Virus record (IMG/VR): IMGVR_UViG_3300018432_000034
Location: 1 to 30,990 of that record
DNA from: a virus
Strand: one strand, 5' to 3'
Length of the DNA: 30,990 nucleotides
The notes beneath the pieces are model-generated. The model had not been told where the DNA came from, searched no databases, and saw only the letters and a program-made list of their open reading frames with translations. This document shows positions 8,503 to 15,391 of the stretch, in pieces; positions within the stretch are counted from its first letter, which is position 1; every line of letters begins with the position of its first letter. Position numbers and translations under genes: made by a program.

Positions 8503-9102
8503 ATGCTGCGGGTAAGCAATCCCTATCCCCTGTTTCTCGACCTCCGGGGTGCGCTGCTGGACAGCGGCTACATCTACATAGGTGAGGCTGGCGCTGACCC
8601 TGAGGTATCGCCTCTCACCGTCTATTTCGACGAAGCCAAGACCATTGTTGCCACTCAGCCCCTACGGACGCGTGGCGGCTATGTGGTCAACGGCTCAACT
8701 CCTGTCGCGATCTGGGTCGATGAGGAAGATTACAGCCAGCGCGTAGAGGATGCTGACGGCAACCAGGTGTTCTTTGCTCCCTCGGCCGCAGCAAGTGGCG
8801 CTGGTGCCTCCTATCAGCCGCTGGACAGCGATCTGACGGCCATTGCGGCGCTGACCACCACTGCTTTCGGACGGGCTCTGCTGGAGACCGCAAACGCTGC
8901 TGGGCTGAAGGCTGCTGCCGGGATCGTCGATGCACTCCCGCTGACGGGCGGCACGGTCTCGAACAACATCAACCGCTCGGGAGCGGGTCCACACATCTAC
9001 CACAACGACAGCGCCTTCACTTCAGGCCGCCTCTTTCCGACCGACGTTGGCGCTGCCGATCCCACTAGCCAGCCAGGCGACATCTGGTTGAAGCTGACAT
9101 GA
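8503..9102 (+). CDS. Tailspike-type head-binding protein
   Basis: A 199-residue protein whose first 100 residues resemble the P22 tailspike head-binding domain: VSNPYPLFLDLRGALLDSGY, then YIGEAGADPEVSPLTVYFDE and TQPLRTRGGYVVNGSTPVAI. This fold attaches receptor-binding proteins to the tail hub. The remainder (about 105-199) has the phage fibre signature SDLTAIAALTTTAFGRALLE. It lacks an enzymatic domain, so it may anchor a separate spike, perhaps the protein at 9575. Start chosen because it lies 34 nt after the late motif. Confidence 0.75.
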   Translation: MLRVSNPYPLFLDLRGALLDSGYIYIGEAGADPEVSPLTVYFDEAKTIVATQPLRTRGGYVVNGSTPVAIWVDEEDYSQRVEDADGNQVFFAPSAAASGAGASYQPLDSDLTAIAALTTTAFGRALLETANAAGLKAAAGIVDALPLTGGTVSNNINRSGAGPHIYHNDSAFTSGRLFPTDVGAADPTSQPGDIWLKLT

Positions 9103-9578
9103 GCGCCGTTCGCACTGCGACTGGCCTTCGGACGATCGCTGGCATTCACATTCGTGATGCTGACAACGTGTTGCGCGAAGTTACGCAGGGACAAATCCGC
9201 AACGCCGCCAACGCACTGAAGACCTTCTTTTCCGGCTTTCAGGGTGGCGCCGGGGGTTCCGTTCGAGCGCGGCCATTCACCGTAACCTCGACGCTCAACA
9301 GCGGCTATCCAGTCCTGATAACGACAAGGCCCGCAGAGGTGACTGTCGAGGGCGGTGTCGCGCCATACACCTATTCATGGGCTGCCACCGCCTCCACTGG
9401 CCCCTGGACGATCAACAGCCCGACGCTGGCTACCACCACCTTCTCCTGCACTGCCGACAAGGGCGACCAGTTCGACGCCACTTTCGTCTGCACGGTGACT
9501 GACGCTGCCGAGCGTGAGGTCGAGTCCAACCCCGTCATCGCGACAGTCCGCAATAATTACGGGGGCTTCATCCTGTGA
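9099..9578 (+). CDS. Small virion protein with Ig/PKD-like domain
   Basis: A 159-residue protein, ATGA-overlapped at both ends. Residues about 65-155 have the layout of an Ig- or PKD-like domain: VEGGVAPYTYSWAATASTG followed by beta strands and FVCTVTDAAEREVESNPVIA. Such domains in phage tails help surface adhesion. The N-terminal 50 residues (RDADNVLREVTQGQIRNA) look like the connector found in siphophage and podophage small tail proteins. Function as adhesion accessory is inferred. Confidence 0.6.
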   Translation: MSAVRTATGLRTIAGIHIRDADNVLREVTQGQIRNAANALKTFFSGFQGGAGGSVRARPFTVTSTLNSGYPVLITTRPAEVTVEGGVAPYTYSWAATASTGPWTINSPTLATTTFSCTADKGDQFDATFVCTVTDAAEREVESNPVIATVRNNYGGFIL

Positions 9579-11506
9579 CCCAACGCGAGAGCCAGGTTCT
9601 CGACGAATATTCGCGTCCGGTTCCGGGGGCGAGTATCTACGTCTTCAATCAAGACGGGAGCAACGCCTCGCTTACCAGCGACGGCTCAACTCCTCTGATG
9701 CAGCCCGTTTCGACGGACGAGTACGGCATTTACAGCTACCATGCCCCTAGCGGGATTTACCGCGAGGACACCTACTTCGGCGGCAAGCTTCGCCATCGGG
9801 AAGTTCTGACAACGGGACTGGACGGCTTTTACCCGCCGACCCGCGCAGGGAAGTTCTTCGCCTTCGACGCGGAGGGGCAACCGATTGCTTCCGCCGGCAC
9901 TGGCTCGGATGCAGCGCTAAGAACGGACCTGGCTGCTGGTTCAGGCGCGGCTTTGTCGGGTTTCATTCAGACCGGCACTGGAGCCGTCTCTCGCTCTGCT
10001 CAGACCAAGCTCCGCGACACCGTTTCGGTGAAGGACTTCGGCGCGGTTGGTGACGGGACGACCGATGACAGCGCGGCTTTTCAGGCGGCCCTCAACACCA
10101 AGAAGAAGGTTCTCGTTCCTTATTCGGCTGCGGGCTACAAGACGAAGGGTCTGCAATTCACCGCCGACACCTCGCTGGTGGCCGAGCAATACACCCGCAT
10201 CATCGCCAGCGACACATTCGCGACGATTGGAGAGGCGGGAGCCAACATCAAGACCGCCTCGGTCGAGATTCGCAACCTCAATATCGACATGCGGACAGCC
10301 GTAAACACGGCATCGGCTGCGTTCGTCTTTGCTGCTGGAACGGGCGGAAACCGCAACCGCCAGTGGAACATCACGATCGACAACATCAACGTGATAGGCG
10401 CCTACTGCACGGTCAAGCAGGCGAACGACACAGCCCTGTCCTACATGCTCCAGACCTACTTCACGCGGGTCAATTCCTACTTCCCGCGCGGCACTTCCTG
10501 GAACCTGCCTAACCTCCAGGGCTTCGTCATGTTCTGGTCGTGCCAGGTCGATTGGACCGCTGACACTGACATCACTCTGCCGATGGTCGGGGAGGTCGTC
10601 AGCACTCCTTTCGCGGCGAACTATCCGGCCTTTCTCCTTGGGGGTTCCAGCGCTCGCTCCGCAGGGGTGCAGCTTCACTGGTGCGCCGTATCCTCCAGCA
10701 GTCTCAATGACACATCGGTCGGGCACGGCTTTGTGATCCGCAACATGACCGCCGCTACGCTCAAGAACTGCGAAGCGGATGGCGTCACCGGGACCGGCTT
10801 CAAGATCGGTGATGCCGCATATACCAACGCCCATCCTGACGTTCTGTCGGTGTCGCATCTGGTGATGACCGACTGCGTAGCCTTCTCCCACGGTGAGAAC
10901 GGCTTCGACTTCGACAATGTAGCCAGCGCTCAGATCACGAACATGCGTGCCGTTGGCAGAAACGGGGTGACGACGGGCAACGCCGCTCAGATCGGCGTCA
11001 AGTTCAGCAACAGCCACGACATCGTTCAGGATGGGACGGTGATCCTCAACCAGAGAGGCGGCGGCTTCTACTCGTACAACTGTCACGACATCACCGGCTC
11101 GCCAATGCGGGTCCGCAACTGCGGTGGCAAAGCGGCTCAGCTAACAGATACAACCGATTGCATCATTCCGATGGCCCTGAAGGCTTGCAGCGGCGGGCTG
11201 CACCTGAGCGGGTTCTGCACCGACAACCTGTTCCCCGGCCTTAGTTCACGCGAACACACTGGTGCGGGCCTTACCTTCGATGGAACGTCGGCGCGCAACA
11301 CGGCAACGGCAGTCGCTCTGATCGGCAATGGAACGTATGGCCGCCAAGACCTGAGCGCTGCGAACTACAATGTGGTCTCCGGCGGGAGCATCGTCGGCAA
11401 TGCCAGCGGCAACATTGTTCAGCTCGGAGCCGGGTCAGCCACGACCAATTATGTGAACGACGCCGAGGTGTTCGTAGCCTCCTCGGTTGGCGCGGGCACG
11501 TTCTGA
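9575..11506 (+). CDS. Beta-helix tailspike / receptor-binding protein
   Basis: A 643-residue protein. The N-terminus (about 5-90) is a beta-rich anchor (SRPVPGASIYVFNQDGS). Residues about 150-170 carry VKDFGAVGDGTTDDSAAFQA, the signature of the pectate-lyase-3 type beta-helix found in phage spikes that bind or cleave surface polysaccharide. The following 450 residues have the repetitive pattern of a right-handed helix, with many N, G and aromatic positions. Probably the host-specificity determinant. The substrate cannot be told from sequence. Overlaps both neighbours by 4 nt or 1 nt. Confidence 0.8.
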   Translation: MTQRESQVLDEYSRPVPGASIYVFNQDGSNASLTSDGSTPLMQPVSTDEYGIYSYHAPSGIYREDTYFGGKLRHREVLTTGLDGFYPPTRAGKFFAFDAEGQPIASAGTGSDAALRTDLAAGSGAALSGFIQTGTGAVSRSAQTKLRDTVSVKDFGAVGDGTTDDSAAFQAALNTKKKVLVPYSAAGYKTKGLQFTADTSLVAEQYTRIIASDTFATIGEAGANIKTASVEIRNLNIDMRTAVNTASAAFVFAAGTGGNRNRQWNITIDNINVIGAYCTVKQANDTALSYMLQTYFTRVNSYFPRGTSWNLPNLQGFVMFWSCQVDWTADTDITLPMVGEVVSTPFAANYPAFLLGGSSARSAGVQLHWCAVSSSSLNDTSVGHGFVIRNMTAATLKNCEADGVTGTGFKIGDAAYTNAHPDVLSVSHLVMTDCVAFSHGENGFDFDNVASAQITNMRAVGRNGVTTGNAAQIGVKFSNSHDIVQDGTVILNQRGGGFYSYNCHDITGSPMRVRNCGGKAAQLTDTTDCIIPMALKACSGGLHLSGFCTDNLFPGLSSREHTGAGLTFDGTSARNTATAVALIGNGTYGRQDLSAANYNVVSGGSIVGNASGNIVQLGAGSATTNYVNDAEVFVASSVGAGTF

Positions 11507-11871
11507 TGGACGCTCAAAGTGTAGCAATTCTGGTCGGCGCGGTAATGACGATCTTGACTGCGCTGGGCGGTGCTGTGGCTTGGGCCGTGGCGAAGATGAA
11601 CGCCTACGCGGCCCGCTTCGACCGCCTCGAAGAGCGCTACAATAAGCTTCACCGCGAACACACTCTGGTGCTGGTCCAAGTTGAGCGTTTCCGCCTCGCT
11701 CTTCAGATCGCCGTCGCAACCATTGCACGCCTCAATCCCGGCGATGCCGCGCTCGCGCATATTCAAGCGCTGCTCGTGGACCATTTCGTGTTCCCGACCG
11801 ACGCTCAGACTAAAACGCCGTCCGACATGAAAGAGGTGTTGGACGAGTTGGACGAAAAGGCAAAGTCGTGA
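11506..11871 (+). CDS. Single-span membrane protein with coiled coil, lysis cassette
   Basis: The 121 residues start with a transmembrane helix (about 5-29, VAILVGAVMTILTALGGAVA) followed by a charged helical region (FDRLEERYNKLHREHTLVLV) that would form a coiled coil in the cytoplasm or periplasm. It overlaps the spike gene and the endolysin gene. Position suggests a lysis regulator or holin-like protein, but one transmembrane span and the coiled coil do not match a standard holin. Specific role unknown. Confidence 0.6.
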   Translation: MDAQSVAILVGAVMTILTALGGAVAWAVAKMNAYAARFDRLEERYNKLHREHTLVLVQVERFRLALQIAVATIARLNPGDAALAHIQALLVDHFVFPTDAQTKTPSDMKEVLDELDEKAKS

Positions 11872-12512
11872 CCGACAAGCCTCTCTTCGACCAGTTGCGC
11901 ATCTTCAAGCGCCGCTGGAGCCGCAATCAACGGGCATCTCTCACCACGGAAGACGTGCGCGAGACCAACACCGCTCTAGGGCGTCCTGCTCCGCTCAGCA
12001 CTGGCGCAACGGCGACGGTCGGTAGCGGCAGAGGCGCGTTGGCTGCGATTGTCGGCTCACTGGCTGCAACAAGCCTGTTTGCGACCGTTCCGGAGGACGA
12101 AGGCTATCGTTTAACCGCCTACAGAGATGTGGCCGGAATCCCGACTTTATGCTTCGGCGATACGAAGAACGTCCGCATGGGAATGGTCGAAACTCCTGAA
12201 GGCTGCATGAGGCGTCTTGAGGCCCAACTTCTCGCCCACGCCAAGCCCGTCATGGCTTGCAGCCCGCGACTGAGCGAACCGGGACGCGACTGGCAACGGG
12301 CCGCAGCAGTCAGCCTTGCCTATAATATCGGTGTGGCTGGGTACTGCCGCTCCAGCATCGACCGTCGCTTCGATGTTGGCGACTGGCGAGGCGGCTGCAA
12401 CGCCATCCTTCTTTACGACAAGGCTAGAGTGCGCGGGAAGCTTCAGCCCGTGCGCGGCCTTACCCTCCGTCGTCAGCGCGAGAGAGCGCTTTGCTTGAAA
12501 GGCATAGCATGA
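11868..12512 (+). CDS. GH24 (T4/P22-type) endolysin with N-terminal hydrophobic segment
   Basis: A 214-residue lysozyme. The catalytic pattern E-x8-D-x5-T is exact: Glu78, Asp87, Thr93 in DEGYRLTAYRDVAGIPT. Later motifs AAAVSLAYNIGVAGYCRSS and LTLRRQRERALCL fit the glycoside hydrolase 24 family, which cleaves the glycan strands of peptidoglycan. Ahead of it, residues 57-73 form a weak Ala/Gly/Ser-rich hydrophobic segment, suggestive of a signal-anchor-release mode, preceded by about 55 charged residues. The GTG start at 11868 overlaps the stop of the gene upstream. Confidence 0.85.
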   Translation: MTDKPLFDQLRIFKRRWSRNQRASLTTEDVRETNTALGRPAPLSTGATATVGSGRGALAAIVGSLAATSLFATVPEDEGYRLTAYRDVAGIPTLCFGDTKNVRMGMVETPEGCMRRLEAQLLAHAKPVMACSPRLSEPGRDWQRAAAVSLAYNIGVAGYCRSSIDRRFDVGDWRGGCNAILLYDKARVRGKLQPVRGLTLRRQRERALCLKGIA

Positions 12513-12799
12513 AGTTCATCAAAGATTTGCTGTGGGGAGCGGATAACAAGTTCGCGGACTTGGGCCGCATCCTCGCCGCCCTATCGCTCCTAGCCACGCT
12601 CGCTGGAGCGGTCTGGAACGTCCTTCTGGGTCTGCCACTGGAATTGGGGCCAGCGGGATTCCCCGGAGGGCTAGGCGTCGTTCTCGGCGGCTGTGCTGCA
12701 CTGATCTACGCTAAGGACCGGGCGCGCTCAGAGAACACAGTAGCCAATGCGCTCGATTGCCCGCCTGAGGCCCCTGCTCGCAAGGCTAGGAGTAGGTGA
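12509..12799 (+). CDS. Holin-like small membrane protein
   Basis: The ATG at 12509 overlaps the endolysin stop (ATGA); a TTG at 12491 is less likely. The 96-residue product has two hydrophobic spans (about 20-43 and 50-67) and a charged C-terminal tail (PPEAPARKARSR), the usual build of a class II phage holin. It would form lesions in the inner membrane to time lysis. Assignment rests on topology and on sitting beside the endolysin. Confidence 0.6.
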   Translation: MKFIKDLLWGADNKFADLGRILAALSLLATLAGAVWNVLLGLPLELGPAGFPGGLGVVLGGCAALIYAKDRARSENTVANALDCPPEAPARKARSR

Positions 12800-13017
12800 T
12801 GACCGCCACCCGCACCGCGATCCTCGCCATCCTCTTTCTGATGATCCTGCTTGGCGCTGTGTTCGCAGTGAGCCTCTGGGCAGCAGAGGAAACGCGGGAA
12901 CCTTCGATAATCGATCCGACGCCAGCACACGCCTGCATCCCGACACGCCCGCTGCTTGGACCGAAGCCGGGTGAGCCGGTGGAGTATCGGGCACCACGGA
13001 AGGAGAGTTGGGCGTGA
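12799..13017 (+). CDS. Small single-span membrane protein
   Basis: ATG at 12799 shares its A with the stop of the holin-like gene (GTGATG; GTG at 12796 is the alternative). About 72 residues: one N-terminal transmembrane helix (AILAILFLMILLGAVFAVSL) and a Pro-rich tail. No family recognised. Lies in the lysis cassette, so a membrane-associated lysis role is possible but unproven. Confidence 0.5.
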   Translation: MTATRTAILAILFLMILLGAVFAVSLWAAEETREPSIIDPTPAHACIPTRPLLGPKPGEPVEYRAPRKESWA

Positions 13018-13122
13018 AGGGTGGTTGTGGGCGGGGGATAGTTCGCATCGCAGCAGAACTGCCATCCGCAACAGCCGTCCGTTCTGCGCAACGGGGTCGT
13101 CTGCCACTTCCACAACCTATCT

Positions 13123-13239
13123 GTGCGCCGACTTATCCGGTTCCACCTAGCCTTTTACGGCAGTGCGCGTTGGCACTTGTTGGCGGGGCATTACGACGAC
13201 ACCAGAACAAGAGCGCTTCTAGCACGAACGGAGGGATGA
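13123..13239 (+). CDS. Possible small basic protein (38 residues)
   Basis: Between 13018 and 13243 no long gene is convincing. A frame from GTG 13123 to the stop at 13237-13239 gives a protein-like 38-mer including RFHLAFYGSARWHLL and ending LLARTEG. A competing frame from GTG 13014 (GTGA overlap) to 13259 codes for 81 residues of less natural composition. Neither is certain. Confidence 0.3.
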   Translation: MRRLIRFHLAFYGSARWHLLAGHYDDTRTRALLARTEG

Positions 13240-13243
13240 CGCA

Positions 13244-13384
13244 ATGTTCGCCAAGCTAATCGAGCGCATCCTGCCGCGCTGGAAGTATCGCAATACCGAC
13301 ACAGGGCGGTTCATCTCCAAGGCGGCATATGATCTCTTGCCGGAGAACCGGCGCGCCAAGAGCCTGGGCTGGGGACGGCCATGA
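13244..13384 (+). CDS. Small conserved-looking phage protein (46 residues)
   Basis: ATG 13244 has a Shine-Dalgarno GGAGG at 13230-13234. The product contains KYRNTDTGRFISKAAYDLL, a pattern that recurs in very small phage proteins in lysis regions. Its stop overlaps the next ATG (ATGA at 13381). Function unknown. Confidence 0.65.
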   Translation: MFAKLIERILPRWKYRNTDTGRFISKAAYDLLPENRRAKSLGWGRP

Positions 13385-13695
13385 CGCTGCCGTTCAAACT
13401 CCCGCGCTGGGCGTGGTATGCTCTAGGCGCACTGGTCCTGCTTGCAGCCTTCTGGTTCGCTCTCGACCAGTACGGCGACAAGCGGTTCGCCCAAGGCGAG
13501 GCCAAGGCCAACGCCGCATGGCAAGCCGCCAGCGACAAGCTGCTCGACAAGGCCGCCAATGCCAAAACTGAAGCCGACAAGAAAGCCAATGCCCGTGCTG
13601 CTGAATATGCGGCCGCAGTCGAAACCGAAAAGGAGAAGATTGATGCAGCGACTGCTAATGGCGGTAGTGCTTTCGACGTCATGTTTGGCAATTAG
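13381..13695 (+). CDS. Rz-type inner-membrane spanin
   Basis: A 104-residue protein with a short N-terminal cytoplasmic segment, one transmembrane helix (residues about 11-28, WYALGALVLLAAFWFAL) and a long Ala/Lys/Glu-rich periplasmic helix (residues 35-90) likely to form a coiled coil. This is the build of the i-spanin that joins an outer-membrane lipoprotein partner to fuse the two membranes in the last step of lysis. The partner gene starts within its 3' end. Confidence 0.7.
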   Translation: MTLPFKLPRWAWYALGALVLLAAFWFALDQYGDKRFAQGEAKANAAWQAASDKLLDKAANAKTEADKKANARAAEYAAAVETEKEKIDAATANGGSAFDVMFGN

Positions 13696-13939
13696 CGCCT
13701 GTCAGCCGAAGCGTATCGTCACAGCCCTGCCAATCCCGCCTGAGCGTATGGATTGCAAGGCCGCCGGTGCGCGCCCGACGATACCGCCTGAAGCCACAGG
13801 CAGCCACGATGCCTTCGTTAAAAGCGTCCGCGCTCGCGAAGGGGTGATTGCCAGTTACATCATCGAAATTGAGGGTAAACTCTTCGACTGCGCCAGCGAT
13901 GCTCAATGGCTGCGCGAGTGGCAGGCGGCGACGAAGTAG
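13643..13939 (+). CDS. Rz1-type outer-membrane spanin lipoprotein
   Basis: ATG 13643 lies inside the Rz-type gene in another frame, after AAGGAGAAG. The N-terminus MQRLLMAVVLSTSCLAISAC is a lipoprotein signal with lipobox ISAC, so Cys20 would be lipidated. A Pro-containing region follows (VTALPIPPERMDC), as in Rz1 proteins. At 98 residues it is longer than lambda Rz1. Overlapping Rz/Rz1 arrangement strongly supports the pair. Confidence 0.75.
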   Translation: MQRLLMAVVLSTSCLAISACQPKRIVTALPIPPERMDCKAAGARPTIPPEATGSHDAFVKSVRAREGVIASYIIEIEGKLFDCASDAQWLREWQAATK

Positions 13940-14134
13940 CTAGTCCTTCCGCGTGCCAGTCGAGATGCTGTGTCCTAAGTTCGGCCCGCGACTGACCGGC
14001 ACCATTCCCTCCGGCACTCCGCCCTTCAGCTTGGGGAATAGGCACTTGGCACAAAGCCACTCGCTGTTGACGTGGCGGGCTGTCTTGCGTGTCAGGCGCT
14101 TGTCGCAGCGGTTGCAGTGGAGGGAGGTGGTCAC
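13940..14134 (-). CDS. Small zinc-ribbon protein
   Basis: GTG 14134 is preceded on its strand by GGAGG, 7 nt away. The 64-residue product has CNRCDKRLTRKTARHVNSEW then CAKCLFP, two CxxC pairs suited to bind one zinc. The stop abuts the stop of the o-spanin gene, so the lysis and leftward operons converge here. Last gene of the leftward operon. Function unknown. Confidence 0.7.
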   Translation of the reverse strand: MTTSLHCNRCDKRLTRKTARHVNSEWLCAKCLFPKLKGGVPEGMVPVSRGPNLGHSISTGTRKD

Positions 14135-14138
14135 ACCT

Positions 14139-14276
14139 CTAAACCTCCGTTCTGCCAGCGTCCTCGCTCTCAAGCGCCATCGCATAGCACCCGCCGACGA
14201 ACAGCGCGGCGAGCGATAGACCGCCAACGATCTGCGCGACAGTGAGCAGCATCGCAATCATGGGCCTGCGTACCAT
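14139..14276 (-). CDS. Small membrane protein (45 residues)
   Basis: Start ATG 14276 (or 14261). One transmembrane helix (MLLTVAQIVGGLSLAALFVG) followed by a short acidic tail. Its last codons contain the GGAGG ribosome site used by the zinc-ribbon gene, and 4 nt separate the two. A frame starting at 14309 in another register looks less protein-like. Function unknown. Confidence 0.55.
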   Translation of the reverse strand: MVRRPMIAMLLTVAQIVGGLSLAALFVGGCYAMALESEDAGRTEV

Positions 14277-14333
14277 GTATTTGCTTGCGGAACAAGGCGA
14301 CTTGTGCCATTCTCGGTTTTCCAGACTGAGACC

Positions 14334-14351
14334 GGGCCGTCATAACGGCCC
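14334..14351. other. GC-rich hairpin in the 14277-14466 gap
   Basis: GGGCCGT-CATA-ACGGCCC forms a perfect 7-bp stem with a 4-nt loop. On the plus strand it is followed by AACCTTGTTT, a weak T-rich run. It may be a terminator or processing site, but the T tract is poor. The surrounding 190 nt hold no convincing gene. Confidence 0.4.
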
Positions 14352-14431
14352 AACCTTGTTTCCCGCTCTGCGCGGAGTTCGTGCTTCTAGAGCGCGCCGC
14401 ATATCGGGCTAGGCGGCACCTGCCTTGTGTA

Positions 14432-14445
14432 AGCTCGCGCGAGCT
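14432..14445. other. Perfect 14-bp palindrome
   Basis: AGCTCGCGCGAGCT is self-complementary over all 14 bases and sits in the only long intergenic gap of the lower leftward operon. A protein-binding site or a hairpin is possible; no flanking promoter was recognised with confidence. Confidence 0.35.
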
Positions 14446-14466
14446 AAGCACGAAAAGGTGCAACTC

Positions 14467-14619
14467 TCACCCATCACCACGCTCCTGATAATCCCTTTGT
14501 GCAAGCCACTGAGACATTAGCTCACAAGCTTCAGCTTCAGTACCGAGATTGATTCCGGTATTGCCTGCGATGATCCAGACATGGCCGTCTTCGTCGGGTT
14601 CGGAGATTGTGGGTTCCAT
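14467..14619 (-). CDS. Small acidic hypothetical protein (50 residues)
   Basis: ATG 14619 follows a GCGAG stretch, 9 nt after the stop of the upstream gene. The product includes MEPTISEPDEDGHVWIIAGN and ends with WLAQRDYQERGDG. Amino-acid make-up is natural and codon use resembles its neighbours. Function unknown. Confidence 0.6.
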   Translation of the reverse strand: MEPTISEPDEDGHVWIIAGNTGINLGTEAEACELMSQWLAQRDYQERGDG

Positions 14620-14628
14620 CTCGCTAAG

Positions 14629-15030
14629 CTACTCAGGCTTGTCCTTATTGGCTAGGCGGTCTAGAACACTGCGAACGCAATCGTCGAACACATGCAGCAC
14701 GGGGCGACCCTCGACCCCCTCAAAGCTCGCCATTCGCATGCGTAGCGCATCAAACGCTTCCCCCACCGACACAGGGCTTGCCTGCTTGGCGAGGGCGAGG
14801 AGTTCACGGAGGTCGGCAGCTTCCTTCTCGAACCGTTCGGCGTTGTTCCTCGCATCCAGCGCGTTGCGGATTTGCATGACCAGCTTATCGCTCGACTTGA
14901 ACGCAGGATCACTGTTGCGGCTTTCCCACTCTGCCCATTCGGGCGCGTAGGCGGCGAAGATGCGGCGCTCGGCATCGGCGGCGACTTCCATGCTCAAGAT
15001 GCGCGCCTCTACCCGTTCAATCGCGCTCAT
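14629..15030 (-). CDS. Hypothetical protein, helical
   Basis: The ATG at 15030 follows GGGGGA by 4 nt and overlaps the end of the upstream gene; an upstream ATG at 15045 is possible. The 133-residue product is rich in Ala, Glu and Arg and mostly helical (for example NALDARNNAERFEKEAADLR). Similar unknown proteins are common in leftward phage operons. No function is suggested. Confidence 0.65.
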   Translation of the reverse strand: MSAIERVEARILSMEVAADAERRIFAAYAPEWAEWESRNSDPAFKSSDKLVMQIRNALDARNNAERFEKEAADLRELLALAKQASPVSVGEAFDALRMRMASFEGVEGRPVLHVFDDCVRSVLDRLANKDKPE

Positions 15031-15391
15031 TCGATCCCCCATCATCTACTGTGGTGCCGTTGAGGGCGGCGCGGGCGACATTGCGGGCAGCAATCGCCTC
15101 GTCCTTGGCTTGTTGGCAGACGCACAACCCATCCGCACCCATGTCGTCGAGCAATTGGTCTAGCGCTTCCTCGGCCACCTCTAGCGCACTACGGAGGGAT
15201 TGGAGTTCGTTGGCTACGTCATCGAGACGTTCGCGCGTCTCTCTGTCCACATGGCGCATTCCCGTCATCCGAAGCCACGTCACCAGATCGCCCGATGCTT
15301 CCGGCTTGGCGCGACCGTTCGGCACCCATTCGGCACCGAGCGTTTTAGCCATGCGCTGCGTAGCCTCTGAGGGCGTCTTATCCTCTGTCAT
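15017..15391 (-). CDS. Hypothetical protein, helical with Cys pair
   Basis: ATG 15391 gives a 124-residue product beginning MTEDKTPSEATQRMAKTLGA. A central helical region (RERLDDVANELQSLRSALEV) likely forms a coiled coil and is followed by GADGLCVCQQAKDEAIAARN, where CxC may bind metal. Start overlaps the end of the GIY-YIG gene by 14 nt. Function unknown. Confidence 0.65.
   Translation of the reverse strand: MTEDKTPSEATQRMAKTLGAEWVPNGRAKPEASGDLVTWLRMTGMRHVDRETRERLDDVANELQSLRSALEVAEEALDQLLDDMGADGLCVCQQAKDEAIAARNVARAALNGTTVDDGGSNERD

Noticed and set aside
9941-11086. A 381-codon reverse frame opposite the tailspike gene
   Set aside because: The plus strand has a clear beta-helix spike with the DFGAVGDGTTDD signature; the reverse frame is a mirror of its codon pattern.
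13014-13259. 81-codon frame with GTGA overlap in the lysis region
   Set aside because: Composition (runs of Pro, Arg, Gly) is unlike the neighbours and it overlaps the well-supported gene at 13244; kept only as an alternative in the entry at 13123.
14277-14466. Possible tRNA in the structured gap
   Set aside because: No GTTCGANNC T-loop or cloverleaf could be formed; only a hairpin and a palindrome remain.
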